DNA of 58,802 nt, taken from contig NZ_AUJE01000026.1 of the NCBI RefSeq assembly GCF_000424065.1, forward strand, positions 1-58,802. The letters run 5' to 3'. The first letter of the stretch is position 1; each line of letters starts with the position of its first letter. The position numbers were made by a program, and so were the translations under genes. The notes beneath the pieces are model-generated. The model had not been told where the DNA came from, did not search any database, and saw nothing but the letters and a program-made list of their open reading frames with translations. This DNA is from Selenomonas ruminantium subsp. ruminantium ATCC 12561. GTDB taxonomy: Bacteria; Bacillota; Negativicutes; Selenomonadales; Selenomonadaceae. Of this stretch, positions 42,348-50,871 are shown in pieces.

Positions 42348-43484
42348 ATGGCATATTTTAATAACGCTGCTACGACATACCCTAAGCCGGCGGCAGTGTA
42401 TGAAGCAATGGATACGTTTTACCGGCAGAATGCCGGTAGCATGGGGCGTGGTGGTAAAGGCGAAAAAACTGGCGCTGAAATTGTGGCAGAAACAAGAATG
42501 ATGTTAAAGGAATTGTTGCATGCTCCTAGTCATGAAGTGATTTTCACACCGACTGCGACATTGGCGTTGAATATGATTATTCAAGGCATGTTAAAGACAA
42601 ATATCAAAAATGTTTATATCACGCCTTTTGAACATAACGCCGTAACGAGAGTACTCCATGCTTATAAAGACCAGATAAATGTGCAAGTGCTGGCAGTGAA
42701 TAGCGATTGCTCCTTTGACCTGGAGCGTATCGGTTATCAATTCGCAGATTGTCAGCCGGATATGGTTATTATGTCCCATGCGAGTAATGTAATTGGGCTG
42801 ATAACACCAGTAGCGGAGGTGTTTTCCTTAGCTAAAAATTATAATGCGGTGACTGTAGTAGATATGGCACAAACCGCAGGACTTGTGGATTTAGATATCA
42901 CCCAAGCTAAATGTGATTTTGCAGTTTTTGCCGGGCATAAAACATTATATGGACCTACGGGGGTGTCAGGATTTTTGCTGAATCCAGCTGTTGATTTGCC
43001 AACCGTTTTATATGGAGGAACGGGAGTAGATTCAGCAAATCAAGATATGCCAGAAAATTTACCAGCCAGATATGAGATGGGAACACCGAATATGATGGCG
43101 ATTGCTGGATTGTATGCAGCGTTGAAATGGTTAATTTCTAATGGGGTAGAATATTATAGTAATAATGATTTGAATAATCGACAGAGAATTTTAGCATTAT
43201 TAGACAATTATGATTTTATCAATATTATAGGGGTTAATGAAAAAAATAAATATATAGGGATTGTTTCTTTTGTTATTGATGGCATAAGCAGTGATAGTAT
43301 TAATCCTTTTTTTAGTCGTATGGATATTGACGTGCGTACGGGATTACAATGTGCACCTTTAGCACATAAATATTTGAATACTTATCCGGCTGGAACAATA
43401 AGAATAAGTCTAGGGTGTTTTAATAATGATGATGATTTCAATAAAATGAAGATAGCTTTTGACTATATAAGGGATAATATTTAA
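42348..43484 (+). CDS. sspA: SspA, cysteine desulfurase
   Basis: 378 aa, aminotransferase class V fold: 'YFNNAATTYPKPAAVYEAM' start, 'PFEHNAVTRVL', PLP lysine K198 ('FAGHKTLYGPTG') and catalytic Cys C335 ('GLQCAPLAHK'). It delivers persulfide sulfur to SspD. The local sequence is visibly more AT-rich than the housekeeping genes, and more so toward the 3' end. Ribosome site GGGAG. An IscS role is less likely, since it is embedded in the ssp operon and lacks iscU nearby. Confidence 0.9.
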   Translation: MAYFNNAATTYPKPAAVYEAMDTFYRQNAGSMGRGGKGEKTGAEIVAETRMMLKELLHAPSHEVIFTPTATLALNMIIQGMLKTNIKNVYITPFEHNAVTRVLHAYKDQINVQVLAVNSDCSFDLERIGYQFADCQPDMVIMSHASNVIGLITPVAEVFSLAKNYNAVTVVDMAQTAGLVDLDITQAKCDFAVFAGHKTLYGPTGVSGFLLNPAVDLPTVLYGGTGVDSANQDMPENLPARYEMGTPNMMAIAGLYAALKWLISNGVEYYSNNDLNNRQRILALLDNYDFINIIGVNEKNKYIGIVSFVIDGISSDSINPFFSRMDIDVRTGLQCAPLAHKYLNTYPAGTIRISLGCFNNDDDFNKMKIAFDYIRDNI

Positions 43485-43501
43485 GGTTTGGAGGAATGAT
43501 T

Positions 43502-45676
43502 ATGATGTCCAACTTAGCAGAGATAATGGAAAAAATTGAAAAAAATGAAATTCTGTTACCCGATTTTCAACGAGACTTTGTATGGCGAGATGAAGAACAG
43601 CAGAAGCAGTTAATAGCATCTGTTTTATGTAAAATGCCGGTTGGAAGTATATTGTTGCTTGAGGCAAAACCTGATGATTATGCAGCAAATGTTATAGGTT
43701 GTGCTAAGAAAAAAGTGGAAACAAATGCCATGAATGCAGAGGTAGAGTTTCTATTGGATGGGCAGCAACGTATAACCGTTTTAGCTAATGTGTTTTCAAA
43801 TGTAATACATGAAAATTGTAAAAAGGTTAGTGAATTGATTGCTCCAATGGCCTTAAAACGCAGATTCTTCTTAGCATTACCTAAATGGAAGAATAGACCT
43901 GATCGTGCAGAAGATTGGTTCGGGGTAAACAATCTTTGTTTTCCAATGAGTAATCCAGACAAAGACTTGCCGGAGTTTTTAACATCGCAAATATACAGCT
44001 ATATTCATGTGGAAACTTTTACAGCTAATGATAAAAAGCCCTATAATCCTAGCCAAGAGTTGACACCGGCGTTAGATACGTATTGCTTAAATTCAGAAGA
44101 TAAGTATTTAATACCACTGTTTTTACTTTGCCCTACGGAAAAGAAACAGACAAAAATTATTTTGCGGTTCAAAGAAATTATAGAATCGATTGCGGACAAT
44201 ATAAAAAAAGAAATTGTAAATCAATATATGTCATACGATAGCGATGTGGACAAGGAAAATTTTATAAAATATATATTTGAAGATGCAGAGGATATTGTTG
44301 GAAAAAGTGGCGATGAAAGAGATAAATATTTTGAAAATAATATAAATGAAAGACAACAGGTTTGGCAAGAAAAGATTAAGGAATATTTGAAAGCATGTGT
44401 ATCCAAATTGGAACTTAATCAGATTAGGGTGAAGGCATCGCAGAGGGCTAGAGCTATTGATATATATGAAAATCTTAATCGTGGTGGGGTGTGTCTGAAT
44501 ACATTTGATTTACTTATGGCACGAGTGGCTAAAGTGAATAATAAGGAAAACTTTAATCAGCGAATAAAGCGGTTAATGCAGGAGAATAAAAAATATCCTG
44601 ATAATGTTTTGCCTGATAACATAAAGTATATTTTATCACCAAAATTAAAAGATAATAGTTATAATGCTACTATGAGCATGGGTTGCTATAATAAAAATAA
44701 AAATGAAATAAGTTCTAAGTATGTTGATGTTTTTTTAGATGTTTTAGGTATTTGTTGCAGAGTGCCTGACTTGAAACCAGATGAAATAAAACTGGAATAT
44801 ATTAAAAAGAATTATATATTGGATTTAATGCCGGAACAAATAGATAAAAATTGCGATAAAGTTATAGTTGCAATAGATAGAGCGATGTATTTTTTGCAAA
44901 CAAGATGTGGTGTAAGGACGATACAAGAAGTAAATTATTCGTTGATGATAGTATTGATAGCTATTGTTTTTTTTGAAGATACAAAATTCTTTTCGCGAGA
45001 AGTACATGAGTTGCTGGAAGGATGGTATTGGTCTATTTTATTTTCTGGAGAATATGATAAGGATCAAAATACTAATTTTATAAGTAACTTAAAAAATATA
45101 TTAAAAACCATACGGAAAGATAAAGACTGTTCATGGATGGAGACTATAATAGAAAATGTATTCAAGTTAACTAATTTTTCTGATGAAAAATTATTGTTGA
45201 TGGATAAGGCTGAAGATGATAGGTTGCCTAAAAATGTTCTAAAAATATTTATATGTCAGTATATGTTGTCTAAAACATATTGCGATATGTTTGACACAAA
45301 TAAGAAGATTAGTGTGTTTGCTCAAGAGGCTAAGGATTTAGAAGCTCATCATATTGTCCCCTTGGGAGCAGCAAAAAATATAAAAGAATCCTCAGACGAA
45401 TTGAGGGATAATCCCAAACATATTTGCAATTCACCTGTGAATTTTGTATTAATAACCAAACAATCTAATAAAATGATTTCGGATAAACCATTGGAGATTT
45501 ATGCAAAAGAAATTAATGATCAAGTAAAGTCAGTGTTACATATAAATGATTATTTATCGAATGATGATGCTAATACAAACGAGAAAATCCATAAAATTCT
45601 AGAAAAAAGATTAAGTGGCTTACGTGGTGACGTCTTGAATACAATTCAGCATAATCTAGGAAACTGGAAATATTGA
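43502..45676 (+). CDS. sspE: SspE, DUF262/DUF1524 effector restricting unmodified phage DNA
   Basis: 724 aa. N-terminal DUF262 with 'LLPDFQRDFVWRDEEQQKQL' and 'FLLDGQQRIT' (nucleotide-binding DGQQR near residue 85), and a C-terminal DUF1524 HNH-type domain 'LEAHHIVPLG' (H616) with 'NSPVNFVLITKQSNKMI'. In characterised systems SspE senses phosphorothioate DNA, hydrolyses nucleotide and nicks invading DNA. The start is ATG 43502 (7 nt after GGAGG); the first ATG of the frame, 43496, is too close to it. Strongly AT-rich codon use. It is separated from sspA by 17 nt. Confidence 0.9.
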   Translation: MMSNLAEIMEKIEKNEILLPDFQRDFVWRDEEQQKQLIASVLCKMPVGSILLLEAKPDDYAANVIGCAKKKVETNAMNAEVEFLLDGQQRITVLANVFSNVIHENCKKVSELIAPMALKRRFFLALPKWKNRPDRAEDWFGVNNLCFPMSNPDKDLPEFLTSQIYSYIHVETFTANDKKPYNPSQELTPALDTYCLNSEDKYLIPLFLLCPTEKKQTKIILRFKEIIESIADNIKKEIVNQYMSYDSDVDKENFIKYIFEDAEDIVGKSGDERDKYFENNINERQQVWQEKIKEYLKACVSKLELNQIRVKASQRARAIDIYENLNRGGVCLNTFDLLMARVAKVNNKENFNQRIKRLMQENKKYPDNVLPDNIKYILSPKLKDNSYNATMSMGCYNKNKNEISSKYVDVFLDVLGICCRVPDLKPDEIKLEYIKKNYILDLMPEQIDKNCDKVIVAIDRAMYFLQTRCGVRTIQEVNYSLMIVLIAIVFFEDTKFFSREVHELLEGWYWSILFSGEYDKDQNTNFISNLKNILKTIRKDKDCSWMETIIENVFKLTNFSDEKLLLMDKAEDDRLPKNVLKIFICQYMLSKTYCDMFDTNKKISVFAQEAKDLEAHHIVPLGAAKNIKESSDELRDNPKHICNSPVNFVLITKQSNKMISDKPLEIYAKEINDQVKSVLHINDYLSNDDANTNEKIHKILEKRLSGLRGDVLNTIQHNLGNWKY

Positions 45677-45769
45677 TGCTTTTTAGTATTATTGCTAAAT
45701 GATTGAGGGGGATGTTTATTTATAAATAACTCAAACTTCGCACATCCGAAACAAGCCTTCTATTTAGAG

Positions 45770-46300
45770 TTGCATGACGAAAATAAAGTTCAAAATATTG
45801 ATGGGACTCAATATTACGATTACGTTTGGGACTATTTTTATGGAGGTGAAGGTTCATATTGTAAAGCAGCATCTCTAATGTGTGAGGGAATTGAAAATTT
45901 CTTGCGTGAAGGAACCTGGCATATTGGCATGCTCAAGGGAAATTTTGAGGATGGGAATGTAGAATTTCAGGAAAATGTATATGATGAGAAAGATGCCGAT
46001 GCCCGTCCGGCTATGTACTTTGGATTTGATGAACCGTTAGAGTTATGGACAATAGACCCTAATATAGACAAAGAGGACGAAGAATTTGAAGATGGAATAT
46101 CTTCATGGGATAATGCGCTAGAAGTTGATGAAATACTTGGTGATGATCCCTCATGGTGTATATCTACTTGGGCAGTAGAATGCGGTATATATTATCCGAA
46201 AAGAAGTGAAAGCTTTGAAAAATGTCCGATAGCTATAAATGAAAAAATGTCATATGAAGAAATACGTGCTGCTATAGTGAAATACTTATCTACGCTTTGA
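45770..46300 (+). CDS. acidic protein of unknown function after sspE
   Basis: 176 aa from a TTG at 45770 without ribosome site; the same frame is open back to about 45711 and stays protein-like ('NNSNFAHPKQAFYLEL'), so the true start may be further upstream. The strong site GAGGGGG (45703-45712 region) leads instead to ATG 45714, which reads MFIYK and stops. The protein is rich in Trp, Tyr, Asp and Glu ('WDYFYGGEGSYCKAA', 'DEKDADARPAMYFGFDEPLELW', 'WDNALEVDEILGDDPSWCISTWAVE'). No family recognised. It follows sspE in the same direction and may be an accessory factor. Confidence 0.6.
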   Translation: MHDENKVQNIDGTQYYDYVWDYFYGGEGSYCKAASLMCEGIENFLREGTWHIGMLKGNFEDGNVEFQENVYDEKDADARPAMYFGFDEPLELWTIDPNIDKEDEEFEDGISSWDNALEVDEILGDDPSWCISTWAVECGIYYPKRSESFEKCPIAINEKMSYEEIRAAIVKYLSTL

Positions 46301-46324
46301 CGAATTCACTGTTGGACTGTCGAT

Positions 46325-46424
46325 TAGGGCGTGTTGAAAAACTCCCTATGTCGTTTTTTCCTTGTGAAAATGAATCAAAAATCACAACATATAGTGCAGT
46401 TGAAGAGCTTTTCAACACGCCCTA
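46325..46424. mobile_element. MITE-like hairpin element
   Basis: Two 16-bp perfect inverted arms, TAGGGCGTGTTGAAAA (46325-46340) and its complement (46409-46424), bound a 100-bp non-coding element. Each end carries TA, as expected for Tc1/IS630-type insertion at TA. It has no room for a transposase. Confidence 0.65.
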
Positions 46425-46545
46425 GTCAAATTTGACTGGTCAGCCCTTTGCTTTTCATGATATGCTATATTTTAATGATATCATAAAGTCGTGGGCAGTA
46501 GCGGCTGAGCGGTCACAAATGGCCGTGGTAATGCGAACGAATGTA

Positions 46546-46574
46546 TTGCGGCAGGATTGTTCTTATGATAAAAT
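46546..46574 (+). promoter_or_regulatory. promoter of solute-binding protein gene
   Basis: TTGCGG (46546-46551), 17-nt spacer ending TATGA, -10 TAAAAT (46569-46574). Confidence 0.6.
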
Positions 46575-46610
46575 AAGGAATGATTGGAGTTGTGAGCGAG
46601 GTATCGTTTG

Positions 46611-47654
46611 ATGAGAAGGTATACATCCCTGCTGCTGACGGCTTTTTTGTTGTTTATTTTGGTTGTAGCAGGATCGGCGTATTTTGCTGGGACTGGACAT
46701 GATGAAACAAACCGGCCTTTGCGGGAGATTGTGGTTTATACTACACTGCCGGCTGAACATGCAGCAATTTTAACTAGAGCCTATGAACAGTCGCATAATG
46801 TGCGCACAAACTTCGTGCCATTGTCCGCTGATGAGTTGTTGAAGCGTTTGCAGAAACAGGCAGAAGGGGCTGAGGATGGAACGGCAGCTATGGTTTTGGC
46901 CGATAAGGATACGCTGACAAAAGCTGCTGTTGCAGGTTATCTTATACCCTATATTTCCGAGGCAGGCGATCAGGTTCCGGAAAGTTTAAGACAGCAGGAC
47001 GGCTATTGGATTGGCGTATGGTATGATCCGATTGTATTCTGTGTGAACAAAGATTATCTGCTGACCTTGTCTTTGGTACCAGATACTTGGAAGGAATTGG
47101 CGGCTCAGCAGAAAGTCCGCATTGGTATTACGGATTTTTTGGCAGCAGATGCATCGGCAAATCTTTTTATGAGTATGTTGGCCCAGTTTGGTGATGTGGC
47201 TACCTATGATATATGGAGGCAGATTCATCCAAAGGTGGTGCAGTATGCCCGCTATCTATCTAACCCGGTACGTCAGGCAGGCATGGGGGAAGTAGATGTG
47301 GCTATTGCTGTGGAGAGTGAGGTTATCCGCTATATGCAGGGGGGCTATCCTTTAAAGATTGTCTATCCTGCTGACGGTACAGCCGCTATGGTCACGGGGA
47401 CTGGTATAGTCTATAAGGCGAAGACTGCCGATACAGTGGCGGCAAAGGAATTTGCGGACTGGCTGCTTTCGGATGAAGCACAACAGGCTTTGCAGAAACA
47501 AGATTTTTACTTTGTTCCTGCTAATCCGGGCACGTTGGCCTATAAGTCCTTTGCGGGGAAGAATATGATTCTCTTTGACCAGCCAGTAAATTTTACGGCA
47601 CAGCAAAGGCATGATTTTTTGGATAAGTGGGTAAAAGAAATCCGATTTAAGTAA
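46611..47654 (+). CDS. extracellular solute-binding protein (family 1, iron-type)
   Basis: 347 aa, N-terminal signal/anchor ('LLLTAFLLFILVVAGSAYF'), then 'REIVVYTTLPAEHAAILTRAYEQ', 'YWIGVWYDPIVFCVNKDYL' and 'YKAKTADTVAAKEFADWLLSDEAQQAL', the pattern of FbpA/AfuA-like periplasmic binding proteins. No permease or ATPase gene accompanies it here, so it is an orphan and could serve a transporter elsewhere or act as a sensor. The start is ATG 46611, with a TTG just before it. Confidence 0.82.
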   Translation: MRRYTSLLLTAFLLFILVVAGSAYFAGTGHDETNRPLREIVVYTTLPAEHAAILTRAYEQSHNVRTNFVPLSADELLKRLQKQAEGAEDGTAAMVLADKDTLTKAAVAGYLIPYISEAGDQVPESLRQQDGYWIGVWYDPIVFCVNKDYLLTLSLVPDTWKELAAQQKVRIGITDFLAADASANLFMSMLAQFGDVATYDIWRQIHPKVVQYARYLSNPVRQAGMGEVDVAIAVESEVIRYMQGGYPLKIVYPADGTAAMVTGTGIVYKAKTADTVAAKEFADWLLSDEAQQALQKQDFYFVPANPGTLAYKSFAGKNMILFDQPVNFTAQQRHDFLDKWVKEIRFK

Positions 47655-47678
47655 TTATTTTTGTGTATTGTGATGTGC

Positions 47679-47717
47679 AGAGGATATTGTCTGCTTTGCA
47701 GACGGTATCCTCTTTTG
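47679..47717 (+). terminator. terminator after solute-binding protein gene
   Basis: AGAGGATA..GTCTGC / GCAGAC..TATCCTCT stem with TTTT tail. Confidence 0.85.
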
Positions 47718-47737
47718 TAATTCATGACGCAAAGTCC

Positions 47738-47801
47738 CGTGTCAATTTTCTTGTATTCCTTTCTTATTTTATGGTAAAATGATTGTTACGTGAGTTCGTA
47801 G
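47738..47801 (+). promoter_or_regulatory. rimO promoter, copy of the prfC promoter
   Basis: TTGTAT (47751-47756), 18-nt spacer, extended -10 TGG-TAAAAT (47775-47780). Near-duplicate of 24459-24522. Confidence 0.7.
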
Positions 47802-47866
47802 GGGGAACCCCTCAAACGATAAAACATGTGTTTGTGTTAGTTTTATAGGACATTGGAGGTCTTTTT

Positions 47867-49201
47867 GTGAAAGCAGGTTTTATCAGTCTTGGCTGCTCCA
47901 AGAATCTGGTGGATACGGAAATTATGCTTGGTGAACTGAAGAACCATGGCATTGATTTGACGAATAATCCGGCGGAAGCCGATATTTTGATTGTCAACAC
48001 TTGTGCCTTTATCCAGTCGGCGAAGGAAGAGTCCATCACCACGGTGCTCAACATGGCCGATTACAAGGAGTCGGGCCGCTGTCGCAGCCTGATTGTAACG
48101 GGCTGCCTGGGTCAGCGATATAAACAGGAACTCTTGGACGAGCTGCCGGAAGCTGATGCGATTTTGGGGACGGGTGCATGGGGCCGCATTATGGAGGCTG
48201 TGGAGGAAACGTTAAAGGGTCATCGCGTGGTCATCGCGGGTGAAGACGATACCCTTTATGATGCCAAGACGCCGCGTATCCGTACGACTCCGGATTATAC
48301 GGCTTATGTCAAGATTGCCGAAGGCTGTGATAACCGTTGTGCTTTCTGTGCGATTCCACAGATTCGCGGCAAGTTCCGCAGCCGCAAGATTGAAGATATT
48401 TGCGCAGAAGTGGAGCAGCTTACCGAAAACGGTGTGCGGGAAGTTGTCTTTATTGCACAGGACAGCACCAACTATGGCCGGGATATCTACAAACGTCCGG
48501 CGCTTGCTGAACTGCTGCGTGAAGTGGTCAAGGTGCCAAAGCTTAAATGGGTGCGTACGCTCTATTGCTATCCGAAATTCTTTACGGATGAACTCATTGA
48601 TGTGTATGCGACGGAACCCAAGGTCTGCAAGTATGTTGACCTGCCCTTGCAGCACGCGCATAACTCTGTGCTCAAGTCCATGCACCGTCCGGATACGCAG
48701 GAGCAGATGATTGCGCTGATTAAGAAACTGCGTGAGCGCATTCCGGGGGTAACGATCCGTTCGACATTTATCGTTGGTTTCCCCGGGGAAACGGATGCGC
48801 AGTATCAGACTTTGCGTAACTTCCTGATTGAGCAGCGCCTCGATAAGGTGGGTGTGTTCACCTATTCCCGCGAGGAAGATACTCCTGCTTATAATATGGA
48901 AAATCAGATTTCCGAGGAGGTTATGCAGGAGCGTTATCATGACCTGATGAGCGTGCAGAGCAAGATTTCTGAGGAAGTCAATCAGAGCTTTGAGGGGAAA
49001 GTCATCGAAGTTCTGGTGGAAGGCCGTGATGAAGGCCAGCCCAATATTGCGGTGGGGCGTTCTTACCGTGAAGCTCCGGAGGAGGTTGACGGGCAGGTTT
49101 ATATCGAGGGCGATACGACCAGCAAACCTGGTGATATTATCAAGGTTCGCGTGTTGCAGGGCTTTACCTATGATGTTGTAGGTGAGCCGGTAGAAGAATA
49201 A
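47867..49201 (+). CDS. rimO: ribosomal protein S12 methylthiotransferase
   Basis: 444 aa: MTTase N-terminal domain ('GFISLGCSKNLVDTEIMLG', 'NTCAFIQSAKEES', 'VTGCLGQRY' cysteines), radical-SAM cluster CxxxCxxC in 'GCDNRCAFCAIPQIRG', and a C-terminal TRAM domain. It methylthiolates an Asp of ribosomal protein S12. It starts at GTG 47867 behind TTGGAGG. 'DLPLQHAHNSVLKSMHRP' and the N-terminus favour RimO over MiaB. The DEAD-box helicase gene follows after 17 nt. Confidence 0.95.
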   Translation: MKAGFISLGCSKNLVDTEIMLGELKNHGIDLTNNPAEADILIVNTCAFIQSAKEESITTVLNMADYKESGRCRSLIVTGCLGQRYKQELLDELPEADAILGTGAWGRIMEAVEETLKGHRVVIAGEDDTLYDAKTPRIRTTPDYTAYVKIAEGCDNRCAFCAIPQIRGKFRSRKIEDICAEVEQLTENGVREVVFIAQDSTNYGRDIYKRPALAELLREVVKVPKLKWVRTLYCYPKFFTDELIDVYATEPKVCKYVDLPLQHAHNSVLKSMHRPDTQEQMIALIKKLRERIPGVTIRSTFIVGFPGETDAQYQTLRNFLIEQRLDKVGVFTYSREEDTPAYNMENQISEEVMQERYHDLMSVQSKISEEVNQSFEGKVIEVLVEGRDEGQPNIAVGRSYREAPEEVDGQVYIEGDTTSKPGDIIKVRVLQGFTYDVVGEPVEE

Positions 49202-49218
49202 ATTTTTGGAGGAACTTT

Positions 49219-50796
49219 TTGAAACAGGAACTGAAAAACTTTGGTGAGATTGAACTGAGCCGCAAGGTGCTGCAGGCACTGCGGGAGATGGGATTTGAGG
49301 AGCCTTCACCGATTCAGGCGCAGACCATTCCGCTTACTTTGGAAGGGCATGATGTAATCGGTCAGGCGCAGACGGGTACGGGAAAGACGGCGGCCTTTGG
49401 CATTCCGACGGTGGAAAAGGTTACGGAAAAAATCCACAAGGTACAGGCGCTTATCCTGACACCGACGCGGGAACTGGCCATTCAGACGGCTGAAGAACTC
49501 AATAAAATCGGCAAGTTCAAGCGGGTGCGTACGCTGCCCATCTACGGCGGGCAGGCCATTGACCGGCAGATTCGCGCGTTGAAGCGCGGTGTGCATATTG
49601 TCGTCGGTACGCCGGGACGTCTGCTGGATCATTTGAATCGTGGTACATTGGAACTGGAAACGGTTCATACGCTGGTGCTCGATGAGGCCGATGAAATGCT
49701 CGATATGGGCTTTATCGATGATATCGAAAATATCATCCGCCAGATTCCGGACGGCCGGCAGACACTGCTTTTCTCGGCCACCATGCCGGCACCGATTGAA
49801 AAGCTGTCCCGCCGCTATATGCAGCATCCGCAGCGCATTACGATTACGAAGGAAAATCTCACTGTTCCTCTGATTGACCAGCTCTATTACGAGACGCGTG
49901 AAAAGTTTGAGGGGCTGTGCCGTGTGCTGGATGTGGAAGAGACAGGCAAGCTCATCATTTTCTGCCGCACGAAGCGGGCGGTGGACGATTTGACGGCATC
50001 TTTGGAGGCACGCGGTTACTCTGCGGGCGGCCTGCATGGTGATTTGTCGCAGATTCAGCGTGACCGGGTCATGAAGCGTTTCCGCGAGGGCCGTATTGAT
50101 ATTCTGATTGCGACAGATGTAGCGGCACGCGGCATTGATATTGACGATATCACGCATGTCATCAACTACGATATTCCGCAGGACCATGAATCCTATGTGC
50201 ATCGCATTGGCCGTACGGGCCGTGCCGGGCGTAAAGGCGTGGCCATGACCTTTATCGAGCCGAAGGAATACCGTCAGCTGCGTTTGATTATGAAACTGGC
50301 GCATACGAAGATTCAACGCAAGGAACTGCCGACGGCCTCGGACCTCTTGGAACGGCAGAAGGATTTGGTGCAGGAACGCCTGATCAAGACCCTGCAGCAG
50401 AATCATTATGACGATTACCATGAGATTATCTCGGATGTGGCGGCTGAAGGCTTTGACTTGGTGGATATTGCAGCTGCTGCTCTGAAGCTTTCCCTGGAAG
50501 GCTTTAAGGACGAAAAGAACGATAACAACGGTTTCGGCGATACAGGCGGGGCACCGGGTATGGTGCGTCTGTTCCTGAACATCGGCCGCAGCCAGAAAAT
50601 CCGTCCGGCAGATATCGTCCGCGCCATTGCCGACGAGGCCGACATTCCAGGCGCAACCATCGGTGTAATCAATATCTATGACAAGTTCACCTTCGTGGAA
50701 GTGCCGGAAGATGTAGCCGAACGCGTTATGAGCATTATGCACCGCAATACGGTGAAGGGCTGGAAGGTAAATGTGGAACCTGCCCGCAAGCGTTGA
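49219..50796 (+). CDS. DEAD-box RNA helicase (CshA/DeaD type)
   Basis: 525 aa: Q motif 'EPSPIQAQTIPL', Walker A 'AQTGTGKTAAF', 'PTRELAIQ', DEAD in 'VLDEADEMLDMGF', SAT in 'LLFSATMPA', 'IATDVAARGIDI', 'HRIGRTGRAGRKG', plus a C-terminal DbpA/CsdA RNA-binding domain ('MVRLFLNIGRSQKIRPADIVRAIADEADIPG'). Expected roles are ribosome assembly and cold adaptation. It begins at TTG 49219 behind GGAGGAA. Downstream of rimO, likely co-transcribed. Confidence 0.94.
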   Translation: MKQELKNFGEIELSRKVLQALREMGFEEPSPIQAQTIPLTLEGHDVIGQAQTGTGKTAAFGIPTVEKVTEKIHKVQALILTPTRELAIQTAEELNKIGKFKRVRTLPIYGGQAIDRQIRALKRGVHIVVGTPGRLLDHLNRGTLELETVHTLVLDEADEMLDMGFIDDIENIIRQIPDGRQTLLFSATMPAPIEKLSRRYMQHPQRITITKENLTVPLIDQLYYETREKFEGLCRVLDVEETGKLIIFCRTKRAVDDLTASLEARGYSAGGLHGDLSQIQRDRVMKRFREGRIDILIATDVAARGIDIDDITHVINYDIPQDHESYVHRIGRTGRAGRKGVAMTFIEPKEYRQLRLIMKLAHTKIQRKELPTASDLLERQKDLVQERLIKTLQQNHYDDYHEIISDVAAEGFDLVDIAAAALKLSLEGFKDEKNDNNGFGDTGGAPGMVRLFLNIGRSQKIRPADIVRAIADEADIPGATIGVINIYDKFTFVEVPEDVAERVMSIMHRNTVKGWKVNVEPARKR

Positions 50797-50802
50797 CAGA
50801 TA

Positions 50803-50811
50803 TGATATAAT
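50803..50811 (+). promoter_or_regulatory. extended -10 promoter of secreted protein gene
   Basis: TGA-TATAAT. The TTGACA at 50793 is too close to act as its -35. The same TGACA..TGATATAAT arrangement directly follows the gatB stop. Confidence 0.4.
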
Positions 50812-50871
50812 CTTATCGTTAGAGAATAAATTCAGGAATCTCATTACTACTATAGAAAGAGGTAATGCACG

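Larger units (their letters stand above)
46301..46610. other. gene-free stretch at right border of the defence island
   Basis: Holds the MITE-like element, a copy of the AATTTGACTGGTCAG motif (46429-46443) and the promoter of the next gene; no coding frame is supported. Confidence 0.5.

Noticed and set aside
36093-45676. Dnd (DndABCDE-FGH) system
   Set aside because: No DndB, DndD, DndE or DndFGH-like protein was found; SspB/SspC/SspE counterparts are present instead.
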